Under the pieces are notes generated by a model. It was not told the origin of the DNA. It did no database searches and saw only the letters and a list, made by a program, of their open reading frames with translations. The position numbers were made by a program, and so were the translations under genes. Shown here piece after piece: positions 25,026-33,374 of a stretch of 33,374 nt of DNA. Every line of letters starts with the position of its first letter. Position 1 is the stretch's first letter. This stretch comes from Actinomycetes bacterium (GTDB taxonomy: Bacteria; Actinomycetota; Acidimicrobiia; Acidimicrobiales; Ilumatobacteraceae). The stretch is taken from the NCBI GenBank assembly GCA_025359865.1, contig JANYDH010000041.1, positions 1 to 33,374 of the forward strand. Direction: 5' to 3'.

Positions 25026-26015
25026 ATGGAGAAGGTCACCACCAAGCGAATGTCGCTCTATTCGGGGCGCACGCATCCTGCACTCGCGGAGGAGGTCGGC
25101 GACTGCCTGGGCATCGAGTTGGGCCATCCGAATCTCGTGGAGTTCGCCAATGGCGAGTATCGGCCACGGTTCGGCGAGAGCATCCGCGGCAGCGACGTGT
25201 TCGTCATGCAATCCCACTACGGCTGTGACGGGCGCAGCATCAACGACTCGATCATGGAGCAGCTGATCATGATCGATGCTGCGTATCGCGCTTCAGCCAA
25301 GCGGATCACCGCCGTATGTCCGTTCTACGGGTATGCGCGTCAGGACCGCAAGGCCGAGGGGCGCGAGCCCATCACCGCACGCCTCGTAGCCGATCTGTTC
25401 AAGGCCGCCGGCGCCAAGCGGATGGTCTCGATCGACCTGCATAGCGGCCAGATTCAGGGATTTTTCGAAGGGCCAGTCGACCACCTCACCGCGATGCCGG
25501 TACTGGAGAGCTACATCCGCCAGCATGCCGAAAACCCAGTCATCGTGTCCCCCGATGCGGGTCGCATCAAGGTCGCCGAGCGGATGGCGCAGCACCTCAG
25601 CGACAAGGGCGCCGATCTCGCATTCATCTACAAGCGCCGACCGAAGGGCACCACCAACGTTACCGAGGCCAAAGAGGTGATCGGTGATGTCGACGGCCGG
25701 CTGTGCATCCTCACCGACGACATGATCGACAGCGGCAGCACCATCTGCTCGGCGGCCGACATTTTGTTGAAGCGCGGCGCCACCGAGGTGTGGGCCATGG
25801 CTACCCATGGCGTGCTCAGCGGCCCGGCCATCGATCGACTGAAGAACTCTCGGATCGAGCGGGTGGTGTTGACCAACACGGTCCCACTGCCACCCGAGAA
25901 GCAGATCGACAAGATCGAGGTGCTCTCCATCGCCCCGCTCATCGCCTCTGCGCTCAATGCCGTGTTCGACGACACCAGCGTGAGCGAGATATTCGGCGGA
26001 GAAAACCAAGCCTGA
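25026..26015 (+). CDS. prs: Ribose-phosphate pyrophosphokinase
   Basis: A 329-residue PRPP synthetase. FANGEYRPRFGESIRGSDVF is near the start, CPFYGYARQDRK is the ATP-binding flexible-loop region, MVSIDLHSGQIQGFF gives the metal-binding DLHS block, YKRRPKGTTN is conserved, and LTDDMIDSGSTIC is the ribose-5-phosphate (PRPP) loop. It makes PRPP from ribose-5-phosphate and ATP for nucleotide, His and Trp synthesis. The length is normal, a GGGAG ribosome site precedes the ATG, and it follows glmU by 21 bp, as in other actinobacteria. Confidence 0.97.
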   Translation: MEKVTTKRMSLYSGRTHPALAEEVGDCLGIELGHPNLVEFANGEYRPRFGESIRGSDVFVMQSHYGCDGRSINDSIMEQLIMIDAAYRASAKRITAVCPFYGYARQDRKAEGREPITARLVADLFKAAGAKRMVSIDLHSGQIQGFFEGPVDHLTAMPVLESYIRQHAENPVIVSPDAGRIKVAERMAQHLSDKGADLAFIYKRRPKGTTNVTEAKEVIGDVDGRLCILTDDMIDSGSTICSAADILLKRGATEVWAMATHGVLSGPAIDRLKNSRIERVVLTNTVPLPPEKQIDKIEVLSIAPLIASALNAVFDDTSVSEIFGGENQA

Positions 26016-26156
26016 TCCGGTGGGCGGTGTGGTGTTGCCAGCCGACTCGGACCATCCCAAGTCACGAGCTGCTTTGATGTGGGCCGGATCGCCGGTAACA
26101 TCGGCAGCCGTTCTGGATCCGCGCGGGTCCATCCATCGTGTAGTCGAGGCTCCGTC

Positions 26157-26771
26157 ATGTCGCAAACCGTTCTTTCCGCTCAAACCGGCCGCACCACAGG
26201 CTCGCCCGCATCGCGCCGCCTTCGGGCTGCCGATCATGTGCCCGGCGTGTTGTATGGCCGCGGCATGCAGCCGGTCAGCGTCACCGTCGAGCGTCGCGAC
26301 CTGCGTCTGGCCCTCAGCGGTCCAGCGGGCGTCAACACGGTGCTCGACTTGCAGGTCGACGGCACCAGTTACCCGGCCGTCGTGAAGGAACTGCAGCGCC
26401 ACCCGATCAAGCGCACCGTCAGCCACATCGACTTTCTCCAGGTCAACATGAACGAAGAGATCACGGTGTCGGTCGGTGTTCGCCTCGAAGGCGAATCCAA
26501 GGCGGTCCAGGCCGTCGGCGGCCTCGTCGATGCTGCGGTCGACTCCATCGAAGTCACCTGCACCCCGAGCAACATGCCCAACGAGTTTGTCATCGACATC
26601 ACCGACATGCAGCCGCACGACGTGATCCGCCTCGCCGACGTGCCCATGCCTGCGGGCGTCACGGCGCTCGGCGACCCCGAGATGGCTGTCGTCACGGTAC
26701 TCGTGACCGCCGGTGGCGACGCCGCCGCTGCCGAGGTGCCTGCTGCTGGCGACGCCGACACGGCCGAGTGA
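26157..26771 (+). CDS. rplY: 50S ribosomal protein bL25 (CTC/TL5 type)
   Basis: A 204-residue long-form bL25. The N-terminal 5S-rRNA-binding domain has SRRLRAADHVPGVLYGRGMQ, and VKELQRHPIKRTVSHIDFLQ is the highly conserved joint. The C-terminal TL5 domain follows (ITVSVGVRLEGESKAVQAVG), then an acidic Ala-rich tail. It binds 5S rRNA in the large subunit. The ATG at 26157 (SQTVLSAQTGRTTG) is chosen over upstream starts that add a non-conserved segment. The order prs - rplY - pth is typical. Confidence 0.95.
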   Translation: MSQTVLSAQTGRTTGSPASRRLRAADHVPGVLYGRGMQPVSVTVERRDLRLALSGPAGVNTVLDLQVDGTSYPAVVKELQRHPIKRTVSHIDFLQVNMNEEITVSVGVRLEGESKAVQAVGGLVDAAVDSIEVTCTPSNMPNEFVIDITDMQPHDVIRLADVPMPAGVTALGDPEMAVVTVLVTAGGDAAAAEVPAAGDADTAE

Positions 26772-26775
26772 TCCG

Positions 26776-26793
26776 CGGCCTCTTCCGAGGCCG
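26776..26793 (+). other. Small hairpin in the rplY-pth junction
   Basis: CGGCCTC and GAGGCCG (7-bp arms) enclose TTCC just after the rplY stop. It could pause or weaken transcription into pth. It also argues against an earlier pth start at the GTG overlapping the rplY stop, though it does not exclude it. Confidence 0.45.
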
Positions 26794-26827
26794 AGCTTCC
26801 TCCGCTCGCACACAAGGTGCACCACCG

Positions 26828-27412
26828 ATGCCGGTCGACTTCCTTGTCGTCGGACTCGGCAACCCAGGCAAGCAGTACTCCAAGACGCGCCACAACGTGG
26901 GCGAGGAGACCGTCGTCGAGCTCGCTCGACGATCCGGCAAGTCGCTGCGCGCCGGCCGCGATCATGCGTTGACCGCTGAGGTCACCATCGCCGGGCACTG
27001 CGTCGTGCTCGCGTTTCCGACCACCTTCATGAACGAGAGCGGCCAGGCCGTCGGCGTATTGATGCGCCGCCACGGCCTCACCGAACCGGTGACTTTGATC
27101 GTGGTGCACGATGAACTCGATCTTCCACCGGCGAGCGTGCGGGTCAAGGTCGGTGGCGGTCTCGCCGGCAACAACGGTCTGCGCAGCATCACGGCCCACC
27201 TGCGCACGCAGGACTACCTGCGCGTGCGAATCGGCATCGGCAAGCCACCGTCGAAGGAACACGGAGCGAACCACGTGCTCTCGCGGTTCTCGAGCGCCGA
27301 GAGGACATTGATGGACGTAACGATCCAGGAGTCGGCCGACGCGGTGGAACTGCTGATCAGCGACGGCGCCGATGCTGCGATGCGCCGGTTCAACGTGCGC
27401 CCGGCGACCTGA
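26828..27412 (+). CDS. pth: Peptidyl-tRNA hydrolase
   Basis: A 194-residue hydrolase that frees stalled peptides from tRNA. FLVVGLGNPGKQYSKTRHNV contains N12 and the catalytic H22, PTTFMNESGQAV gives the substrate-binding Asn, VVHDELDLP gives the Asp, and GGGLAGNNGLRSI the later Asn. The length is normal. ATG 26828 has AAGGTG ten bases upstream. A GTG at 26768 that overlaps the rplY stop would add 20 Arg-rich residues and cannot be excluded. Its stop codon directly abuts the stop of the convergent lipoprotein gene with no base between. Confidence 0.95.
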   Translation: MPVDFLVVGLGNPGKQYSKTRHNVGEETVVELARRSGKSLRAGRDHALTAEVTIAGHCVVLAFPTTFMNESGQAVGVLMRRHGLTEPVTLIVVHDELDLPPASVRVKVGGGLAGNNGLRSITAHLRTQDYLRVRIGIGKPPSKEHGANHVLSRFSSAERTLMDVTIQESADAVELLISDGADAAMRRFNVRPAT

Positions 27413-29470
27413 TCAGCCACGGGTGAAGACGAAGCCGACCTCGCCGCCGCCTGGGCCAGTCTGGGTGTTGGTCACCGAGAGCACGTCGGCGGTGCAAGTG
27501 TAATTCCCCGAGCCGACGCCACCTCCGGCGGCTCCGTTGCCGAGCGGATCGTTCAACGGGAAGCGATTGTCCGCCATGACAGCGACGCCGATGATCTCGG
27601 ACTTCACCTGGATCGCCATCGCCGCGAGGTCGAACCCCGTCGACGTCAATTTACCGCCAGCCGTTCCCCACGAGCCGCTCCCCGAGCCTGTGAACACCAG
27701 CGAGTTCTTGAACCGTTGATCTTCCGGGGCATCGACAACGACCACCACCGGCTGCATGCCGCCAAAGTCGATCGTCACCGTGCCGTCAGCGCTGAAGTCG
27801 TACACGACGCCAACACCGCCGCTCACCGTCTGGTTCACCTCGGCGGCGATCGGCGCAGTCCACGCGCTCGACACCCAACGACCGACCACGCACGGATCGA
27901 GCCCATCCGCTGGAGCCGCGACCGCGGTGTCGACCGGTGCGGCACCGCAGAATTGCTCGAAGCTCATCGCTGCGAACTGAGGACCGCTGGTGGTGGAAGG
28001 TCCGAGCCCGACGAACACCTGGTTCGAGGCGACCTGCACCGTCGGTCCCCCGCCCGTCGAGCCAGCGGGGCACTCGCAACCACCGATCCGCATGCAGAAG
28101 TCGACGCGACCCAGCAATGCCGACTCGGTCCCGTCCCCGAAGCGAAGTCCGCCGTACACACCGTTCGAGCTGATCATCCTGAGCACGTCGCCCGGAGCGA
28201 CGAAGTCGACGGGCTGCGCCGCCACGCCCGTGTCACCACGCGAGTCGGTGATGAAGCTCGGCGGTGCATCGACGAGCAGCGAGAACGCCGCAGATGGCGC
28301 CTTCCTCGACGGAGCACCCGGACCGATCACGCTGTAGTGCTCTCCCCAAGCCGGGTCGCCGTAGTGCGTGCCCCACAGATCGCGGACGTCGTCGCCGACC
28401 TGACCGAGGTAGGTGGGCAGTGTCGCGGAGATGGTCATCTCCATGACGAGCCGATGCACATTCATGCCCCGACGATCGGCGAGCGCGAAGAGCCCGATCG
28501 CGTCGTACGAGCGCTGGATGATCGGCATCGTTGGCTGTTCGATCCACCGGTGCCACCAGCCGGTGGACATGTTGCTGCCACCTGCGAAGTCCTCGCCGAC
28601 CCAACCGGCGCCACCCTCGACGACCCACAGGGGCCAGTTGTGTACGCCGTGGATGAAATACTGGTAGCAGTGGTAGAGCTCGTGCGAGACCTGCGAGCGG
28701 AACATCGCCCCGTCCGTGCTGTCGCCTGCATCGCCGTTCAGACGGATGCGGCAGGTGGCCGCCGTCTCGCCGTCGGCGCTCACCTCGCCGGTGGCACTGG
28801 CGGCGTTCAGTGGGTTCGAGAAGTTGCGCGTGCCATCGGGTTCCACCATCGGCAGCTCGACCACGATGAGGAAGTCCTCGGGCATCGACACCCCAAGCTT
28901 GGCGTCGAACAGGGTCATCGCTTGTCGCAGGATCGGTGCTGCGGCCGCCTCGCGGCCGCTGCGCCAGGTGAATGCTCCAGCACCGGCGGCGCCCGCCGGG
29001 ATCTCGCTGAGTGGTGTGCCGGGGCCGCCGAGCACCTTGTCGACCACGGTGCGCTGCGCTGGCGTCAGATCGTCGATACCCACAGTGATCCGTCGGAGGA
29101 TCGGGCCGCCCTCGGTGACCGGCTCGGACGGCTCGATGCCGGGCAGCGGTGCGAACGTTGAGGCGAAGATCGACAGAGCGGCGGCGAGTGGCAAGAGGCC
29201 CTGGTCGTCGACCGATGAACCCAGCGTGTCCATCGTTGCTGCAGCCTGCGCCTCCAACGTTGCGGGGTCGTCCATCTCCATCGTGGTCGACGGCTCCACC
29301 TCGGCTGACGTGTCGGCCGCCGATTCGGTCGCAGGTGCCGATTCGGTCGCAGGTGCTGCGGTGGCGACCGGCGCTGCTTCGATCGCAGGTGCTGCAGCGG
29401 GCTCGGACGAACAGCTGACCGCGATGTAGATGAGCGACAGGGCGACGGCGACGGAACGCACGGAACGCAT
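27413..29470 (-). CDS. Lipoprotein with gluzincin-type zinc protease signature
   Basis: A 685-residue exported protein. MRSVRSVAVALSLIYIAVSC is a signal peptide with lipobox AVSC (lipidated C20), followed by an Ala/Glu/Thr-rich linker that includes an 18-bp repeat. SHELYHCYQYF holds HExxH (H263, E264, H267), and WVVEGGAGWVGEDF supplies the downstream Glu (E285), the layout of MA-clan zinc peptidases. The C-terminal half is Cys-containing and beta-rich (GGCECPAGS; VVYDFSADGTVTIDFGGMQP), perhaps a binding domain. It should sit on the outer face of the membrane. I know no named family, and protease activity is inferred from the motif. The start is set at the ATG that gives a proper signal peptide. 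Confidence 0.75.
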   Translation of the reverse strand: MRSVRSVAVALSLIYIAVSCSSEPAAAPAIEAAPVATAAPATESAPATESAADTSAEVEPSTTMEMDDPATLEAQAAATMDTLGSSVDDQGLLPLAAALSIFASTFAPLPGIEPSEPVTEGGPILRRITVGIDDLTPAQRTVVDKVLGGPGTPLSEIPAGAAGAGAFTWRSGREAAAAPILRQAMTLFDAKLGVSMPEDFLIVVELPMVEPDGTRNFSNPLNAASATGEVSADGETAATCRIRLNGDAGDSTDGAMFRSQVSHELYHCYQYFIHGVHNWPLWVVEGGAGWVGEDFAGGSNMSTGWWHRWIEQPTMPIIQRSYDAIGLFALADRRGMNVHRLVMEMTISATLPTYLGQVGDDVRDLWGTHYGDPAWGEHYSVIGPGAPSRKAPSAAFSLLVDAPPSFITDSRGDTGVAAQPVDFVAPGDVLRMISSNGVYGGLRFGDGTESALLGRVDFCMRIGGCECPAGSTGGGPTVQVASNQVFVGLGPSTTSGPQFAAMSFEQFCGAAPVDTAVAAPADGLDPCVVGRWVSSAWTAPIAAEVNQTVSGGVGVVYDFSADGTVTIDFGGMQPVVVVVDAPEDQRFKNSLVFTGSGSGSWGTAGGKLTSTGFDLAAMAIQVKSEIIGVAVMADNRFPLNDPLGNGAAGGGVGSGNYTCTADVLSVTNTQTGPGGGEVGFVFTRG
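29321..29356. repeat. 18-bp direct tandem repeat in the lipoprotein linker
   Basis: Two perfect adjacent copies of an 18-bp unit (29321-29338 and 29339-29356) encode a doubled ATESAP segment in the low-complexity linker just after the lipidation site. Confidence 0.88.
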
Positions 29471-29494
29471 GGAGTGAGAGGCTAACAAACGGGC

Positions 29495-31147
29495 TCAGCG
29501 GGGTTCGTCGCGCACGACGCGACCGGCGCTCAGCTCGATCGTGCGGGTGAGGCGCACATGGTCGAGCAACTCACGGTCGTGGGTGACGAGCAACACCGTG
29601 CCGCGGAACGCCTCGAGCGCCACCTCCAGTTGCTCGATCGCGGGGAGGTCAAGGTGGTTCGTCGGTTCGTCGAGCACGAGGCAGTTGGTGCCACTAGCCA
29701 TCAGTGCCGCCAACACCGCTCGCGTGCGTTCACCGGGCGACAACGACGCCGTCGGACGGTTCACCTCACCGGCCCCGATGCCGAACTTGGCCAGCAGCGT
29801 GCGGGCCTCGGAAATGCTGAGCGACGTCTCTTGCATGAATGCTTCCAGCAGCGTGGTGTGCTCGGACAGCTGCAATCGAGACTGCTCGAGTTCGCCGACG
29901 ACGACACTCGGGCCAAGATGGCGCCCTCCGGCCTTAATGTCCTGGCGGCCCAGCAACACGCGTAACAGCGTGGACTTACCGCTGCCATTGTTGCCCACGA
30001 TCGCGATCCGCTCGCCAGAACCGATGGCGAGTGAGACCGGGCCGAGCTCGAATGATCCGACCCGAGCAGTGGCATCGACGAGCCGGGCAACAACAGCGCC
30101 GCTGCGCTCGGCCTCACCGAACGTCATCCTCAGCTGCCATGCTTCGCGTGGCTCTTCGACCACATCGAGTCGTTCCAACGCACGTTCGGTCCGGGCGGCC
30201 TTGCCTGCCAACTGCTCGGACTGATTGATCTTGAACGACTTGATGTGCTTGTCGCCGTCGTCGGGCTTCTTCTTTGCCTTGCCCAGTCCCTGCGTCGCCC
30301 ATTCCCGTTCGCGCTGGGCGCGCCCGAGTAGGTTGCCCTTCTTGTCGGCATAGTCGTCATACCGGTCGCGAGCGTGTTGGGCGGCGAGTTCACTCTCGGC
30401 AAGAAACGCGTCCCACCCACCCGCATAGCCCGAGAGTTGATGTGTGAACGGGTCGAGCTCAGCCACGTGGGTGATCGTTCGACGCAAGAATTCGCGATCA
30501 TGGCTGACGACCACGATCCCGACCTTCTGTTCGATCATCCAGGTCTCGAGCCGTGCCAGCCCGGCAAGGTCGAGGTCATTGGTCGGCTCGTCCAACAAGA
30601 ACACATCGAACCGGGCCAGCAAGAGCGCTGCAAGCCCGACGCGTGCCGCCTCGCCACCGGACAGTGTGGACATCGGTTGATCGAGCAGCCGGTCGGCAAG
30701 CCCGAGCTCGGCCCACACGACACCCACTCGCGATTCAAGGTCGGCTCCGCCGAGCGCCAACCACCGGTCAAGTGCGTCCGCGTACCTGTCATCGGCGCCT
30801 GCCACGCCCTCAGCGAGCGCCGTGGTGGATTCGTCGAGCATGGTCATTGCGGCGGTCACTCCGGCGCGCCTGCCGAGGTACTGCGTCACCAACTCGGATT
30901 CGTCTCGCTCGGGCTCCTGGGGGAGGTAGCCGATCGTTGCAGTGGGCGGAGTGGCCAGGACCGAACCGGCATCGACTGCCATCTGGCCGGCGATCACCTT
31001 CAGCAATGTTGACTTCCCCACTCCGTTCGGCCCAACCAGCCCGGTACGGCGGCCGGGGATGATGTCGAGGTCGACCCCATCGAAGATCGTGGTGGTGCCG
31101 AGCGCCATCTTCAGCGCCCTGGCGTGCAACGTGGCGAATGCTGACAT
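29495..31147 (-). CDS. ABC-F family ATP-binding protein
   Basis: A 550-residue protein with two ABC ATPase domains and no membrane segments. Domain 1 has GPNGVGKST, signature LSGGEAARVGLAAL and DEPTNDLDL; domain 2 has GNNGSGKST, LSPGERTRAVLAAL and DEPTNHLDLP. Between them lies the charged linker (about 235-330: NLLGRAQREREWATQGLGKA then KKKPDDGDKHIKSF) that reaches into the ribosome in this family. ABC-F proteins act on stalled ribosomes or protect them from antibiotics; which applies here cannot be read. A GGAG ribosome site precedes the ATG. The stop lies 24 bp before the start of the lipoprotein gene, so the two are probably co-transcribed. Confidence 0.93.
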   Translation of the reverse strand: MSAFATLHARALKMALGTTTIFDGVDLDIIPGRRTGLVGPNGVGKSTLLKVIAGQMAVDAGSVLATPPTATIGYLPQEPERDESELVTQYLGRRAGVTAAMTMLDESTTALAEGVAGADDRYADALDRWLALGGADLESRVGVVWAELGLADRLLDQPMSTLSGGEAARVGLAALLLARFDVFLLDEPTNDLDLAGLARLETWMIEQKVGIVVVSHDREFLRRTITHVAELDPFTHQLSGYAGGWDAFLAESELAAQHARDRYDDYADKKGNLLGRAQREREWATQGLGKAKKKPDDGDKHIKSFKINQSEQLAGKAARTERALERLDVVEEPREAWQLRMTFGEAERSGAVVARLVDATARVGSFELGPVSLAIGSGERIAIVGNNGSGKSTLLRVLLGRQDIKAGGRHLGPSVVVGELEQSRLQLSEHTTLLEAFMQETSLSISEARTLLAKFGIGAGEVNRPTASLSPGERTRAVLAALMASGTNCLVLDEPTNHLDLPAIEQLEVALEAFRGTVLLVTHDRELLDHVRLTRTIELSAGRVVRDEPR

Positions 31148-31248
31148 GGTGGTCTCCGATGGTTCGAGGCGGTAGCGGACCAGTCGTCACAGCACGCCGT
31201 ACATCTTGCCACGCGAGCGGTACTTGCCAAGGGTGCTTTGATGACGGT

Positions 31249-33366
31249 ATGGGATGCGAACGAACCCGCGCGTGGGTGATGGTGTCCGTGCTCGGCCTCA
31301 GTGTCGTTGTTGGCTGCACATCTGCTTCTTCCGGTGCGCGGGCAGTTCGCTCGGACGACGCTGCAACGGACTTGTTGCCGCCGGTAGTGACCACGGTCCC
31401 AGGGCAAACGCTCCCCACCATCGTCACCCCCGATGCCAGCACGAGCATGCCTGCCGTGCCTGCTGTGCCTGCTGTGCCTGCTGTGCCTGCTGTGCCGGGC
31501 ACCCCGCCATCCCCACACAAGCCGTGGACGGTGCTGGTCTACCTTGCCGCCGACAACAACCTCGAACAAGCGGGCGTCGACGACCTTCGCGAGATGGTCA
31601 CCGGGGCGAGTGCCGACATGAACCTGATCGTCATGTTCGACAGGTCACGTCGTGGCGGCGACGAAGCGGGCTACTCCTCCGAGGCGCTCGGTACGTTCGG
31701 CGACTGGAACGGAGTCAAACTGCTCGACATCGCCCCAGACGGCATCCGCGATCTGGGCATGTCAGGCGACGTCGACATGACCGATCCAGCAGTGCTCGAG
31801 AAGTTCGTAGCGACCGAACTGCACCAGTATCCCTCCGACCACACGGCCTTGATGCTGTGGGACCATGCCAGCGGGTGGCGGGGCTACGGCCAAGACCAGA
31901 GCAGCCAGCGGTCGGCATCTCTCAGCCCCGATCAGATCGCGTCGGCCGTCGGCGAAGGCCTTCGCAAGGCTGGCCTCGGGCAACTTTCGATACTCGGGTT
32001 CGATGCGTGTCTGATGGCCAACCTCGAGGTTGCCACCGCGATGGCGCCGGTCGCCGGGCTGCTGTTCGCTTCGGAGGAAATCGTCCCCAACCACGGTGCC
32101 AACTACACGGTGCTGCCACAAGCCGTAGCGGGCGACGCCGCGGAGTTCGGGACCGCCATGGTCGACGGATTCGTCGCACAGGCCCAGCAGGAACACACCG
32201 ACGACCAGATCACGATGTCGCTGATCGATCTCGGCACGATCCCCCAGCTCACCGCTGCCGAAGTGGCGTTTACAACAGCGCTGACCTCCAGCATGAATAG
32301 CGACGCGGTGAGCCTTGCCTTGGCCGCAGAGTCCGCAATCTCGTTCGCCTATCAGCCGAACCCGTCAGACGACCTTCAACTCCGCGACCTTGGCCAGTTG
32401 CTCACTGGATTTTCGAGTCTCGATCCAGCCACGTCGGCGGCCGCTGTGGCGTTCGATCAGGCCCTGTCGGCATCGGTGCTGGTACACACCGAGGGGACCG
32501 GATTCACCGGCGCTCGAGGAATGTCGATTTACTTCCCCAACTCCGGCGATCAGTACTACCTCACCGCATTCTCCGGTATCAGCACGGCCAAACCATGGGC
32601 AGACATGCTCACCCGGTTCTTCGAAGCCGGTGGTGTACTCTCCGGCCGCGCCGGGTTCTCGTTCCTGCACCCGGAACTGACGCCGCAGGTGACCTTCGAC
32701 GCCGACGGACTGGCCGTCACCGGCCAATTGGATCCAGCGGAGATCGCGACGATCGCTTCGGCGACGGTGATCTACGGTCTTTACTCCGCCGATGAGGACA
32801 CGTTGGTGGGCATTGGCCAAGCCCAGGCCGGGATTCTCGATGCCGCTACCGGCACAATCGGAGTGAAGACGCCGCTGTACAACCTCATTCTGAGCGAGGC
32901 CGGTCTGTACCTGGTCGGCTACTACGCGGAGGTCCCCAGCCCCGAGAGTTCCAGCACCACCCTTGCCACACCGATTCTGTACCTCCCGCCCGGCATCACC
33001 GATCCAGCAACCGGAACGAAGGCCTACCTGCTCCTCACGCTGGCGGCCGATGGAACCGTGATCCAGATCGGTGTGTCGTCCATCGGTGACAACGGCACGC
33101 TCGGAGCGTTGGCACTCGATCCCGCAGGAACGATCGAAACGCGGTATCCGGTGTTCCGACCAGGCGGCACCGTTGAGTACCTGTCCTCTTCGGAGATCGA
33201 AACCTCATTCGGAAAATCGATACCGGCGCAACTCGACCAGATCCAGATCTACGTGCAGACCGTGGTTCCGGCCGACAACATCTTCGACGCCAGCACACCC
33301 CTCGGCGTCGGACTCGTCGCCACCGATGTGGGGGGCGTCAGAATCATCGAGACCACCCCGGCCTAG
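31249..33366 (+). CDS. Clostripain-family (C11) cysteine peptidase lipoprotein
   Basis: A 705-residue exported protein. The N-terminus MGCERTRAWVMVSVLGLSVV then VGC is a signal peptide with lipobox VVGC. A Pro/Ala/Val linker built from a 9-bp repeat (PAVPAVPAVPAVPAVP) follows. The catalytic domain begins KPWTVLVYLAADNNLEQAGV, the C11 hallmark; the catalytic His lies in LWDHASGW (H206) and the Cys in GFDACLMAN (C254), with ASEEIVPNHG and RGMSIYFP downstream. The last 200 residues are beta-rich and may be a binding domain. Clostripain relatives cut after Arg or Lys and often self-process. It is divergent from the ABC-F gene and should be surface-anchored. Confidence 0.9.
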   Translation: MGCERTRAWVMVSVLGLSVVVGCTSASSGARAVRSDDAATDLLPPVVTTVPGQTLPTIVTPDASTSMPAVPAVPAVPAVPAVPGTPPSPHKPWTVLVYLAADNNLEQAGVDDLREMVTGASADMNLIVMFDRSRRGGDEAGYSSEALGTFGDWNGVKLLDIAPDGIRDLGMSGDVDMTDPAVLEKFVATELHQYPSDHTALMLWDHASGWRGYGQDQSSQRSASLSPDQIASAVGEGLRKAGLGQLSILGFDACLMANLEVATAMAPVAGLLFASEEIVPNHGANYTVLPQAVAGDAAEFGTAMVDGFVAQAQQEHTDDQITMSLIDLGTIPQLTAAEVAFTTALTSSMNSDAVSLALAAESAISFAYQPNPSDDLQLRDLGQLLTGFSSLDPATSAAAVAFDQALSASVLVHTEGTGFTGARGMSIYFPNSGDQYYLTAFSGISTAKPWADMLTRFFEAGGVLSGRAGFSFLHPELTPQVTFDADGLAVTGQLDPAEIATIASATVIYGLYSADEDTLVGIGQAQAGILDAATGTIGVKTPLYNLILSEAGLYLVGYYAEVPSPESSSTTLATPILYLPPGITDPATGTKAYLLLTLAADGTVIQIGVSSIGDNGTLGALALDPAGTIETRYPVFRPGGTVEYLSSSEIETSFGKSIPAQLDQIQIYVQTVVPADNIFDASTPLGVGLVATDVGGVRIIETTPA
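31449..31493 (+). repeat. 9-bp tandem repeat GCCTGCTGT (5 copies) in the C11 linker
   Basis: Five copies of a 9-bp unit, the first reading GCCTGCCGT and the other four identical. They encode the Pro-Ala-Val repeats between the lipid anchor and the protease domain, so copy number sets the linker length. Confidence 0.93.
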
Positions 33367-33374
33367 GTCTTGCC

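Noticed and set aside
25293-26825. 510-codon minus-strand open frame opposite prs and rplY
   Set aside because: Both sense genes are certain; the antisense product is Gly/His/Asp-rich shadow sequence.
27716-29161. 481-codon plus-strand open frame opposite the lipoprotein gene
   Set aside because: The sense strand has a signal peptide, a lipobox and HExxH; the antisense frame shows only Arg/His-rich sequence.

Overview
The window reads as chromosomal DNA of a high-GC actinobacterium. The evidence is the mycobacterial-type mini ribosomal protein bS22, the actinobacterial gene order rsmI - metG - tatD - (rpfB slot) - rsmA - ispE - glmU - prs - rplY - pth, frequent GTG/TTG starts, and several genes whose only visible promoter element (TAnnnT) lies 6-10 nt before the start codon, as in leaderless transcripts. 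The gene set and protein style suggest Acidimicrobiia (Ilumatobacter-like), but that placement is an inference from memory, not a search.

Left part (1-16.8 kb), accessory metabolism: the 3' end of a DUF222-type HNH endonuclease; a VOC/glyoxalase-like protein; a short frameshifted locus; a Ski2-like helicase with a DUF3516-type C-terminus; a TetR regulator with a palindromic operator; a cobalt-type nitrile hydratase (beta then alpha, ATGA overlap), with a two-domain accessory protein converging on it from the other strand behind an MBL-fold hydrolase; a DMT-family exporter; a five-PAS diguanylate cyclase; a class III aminotransferase coupled to an Lrp/AsnC regulator; and an amidohydrolase-amidase pair. 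Nitrile hydratase and amidase together could convert nitriles to amides and then acids.

Middle part (16.8-27.4 kb), core housekeeping, almost all on the plus strand: DUF192, rsmI, a HAD-IB phosphatase, metG, tatD, a small membrane-anchored exported protein where rpfB usually sits, rsmA, ispE, two strong hairpins, bS22 (minus strand), tRNA-Gln(UUG), a GlmU that lacks its acetyltransferase half, prs, rplY and pth.

Right part (27.4 kb to the end): a lipoprotein with an HExxH...E zinc-protease signature and an ABC-F ATPase on the minus strand, and a divergent clostripain-family (C11) lipoprotein.

Short tandem repeats recur through the window with units of 6, 8, 9, 15 and 18 bp. Inside genes the units are multiples of three; the 8-bp units occur only between genes. 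Two intergenic inverted repeats (20-bp and 17-bp arms) lie between ispE and bS22. No CRISPR array, insertion sequence, prophage or rRNA gene was found.
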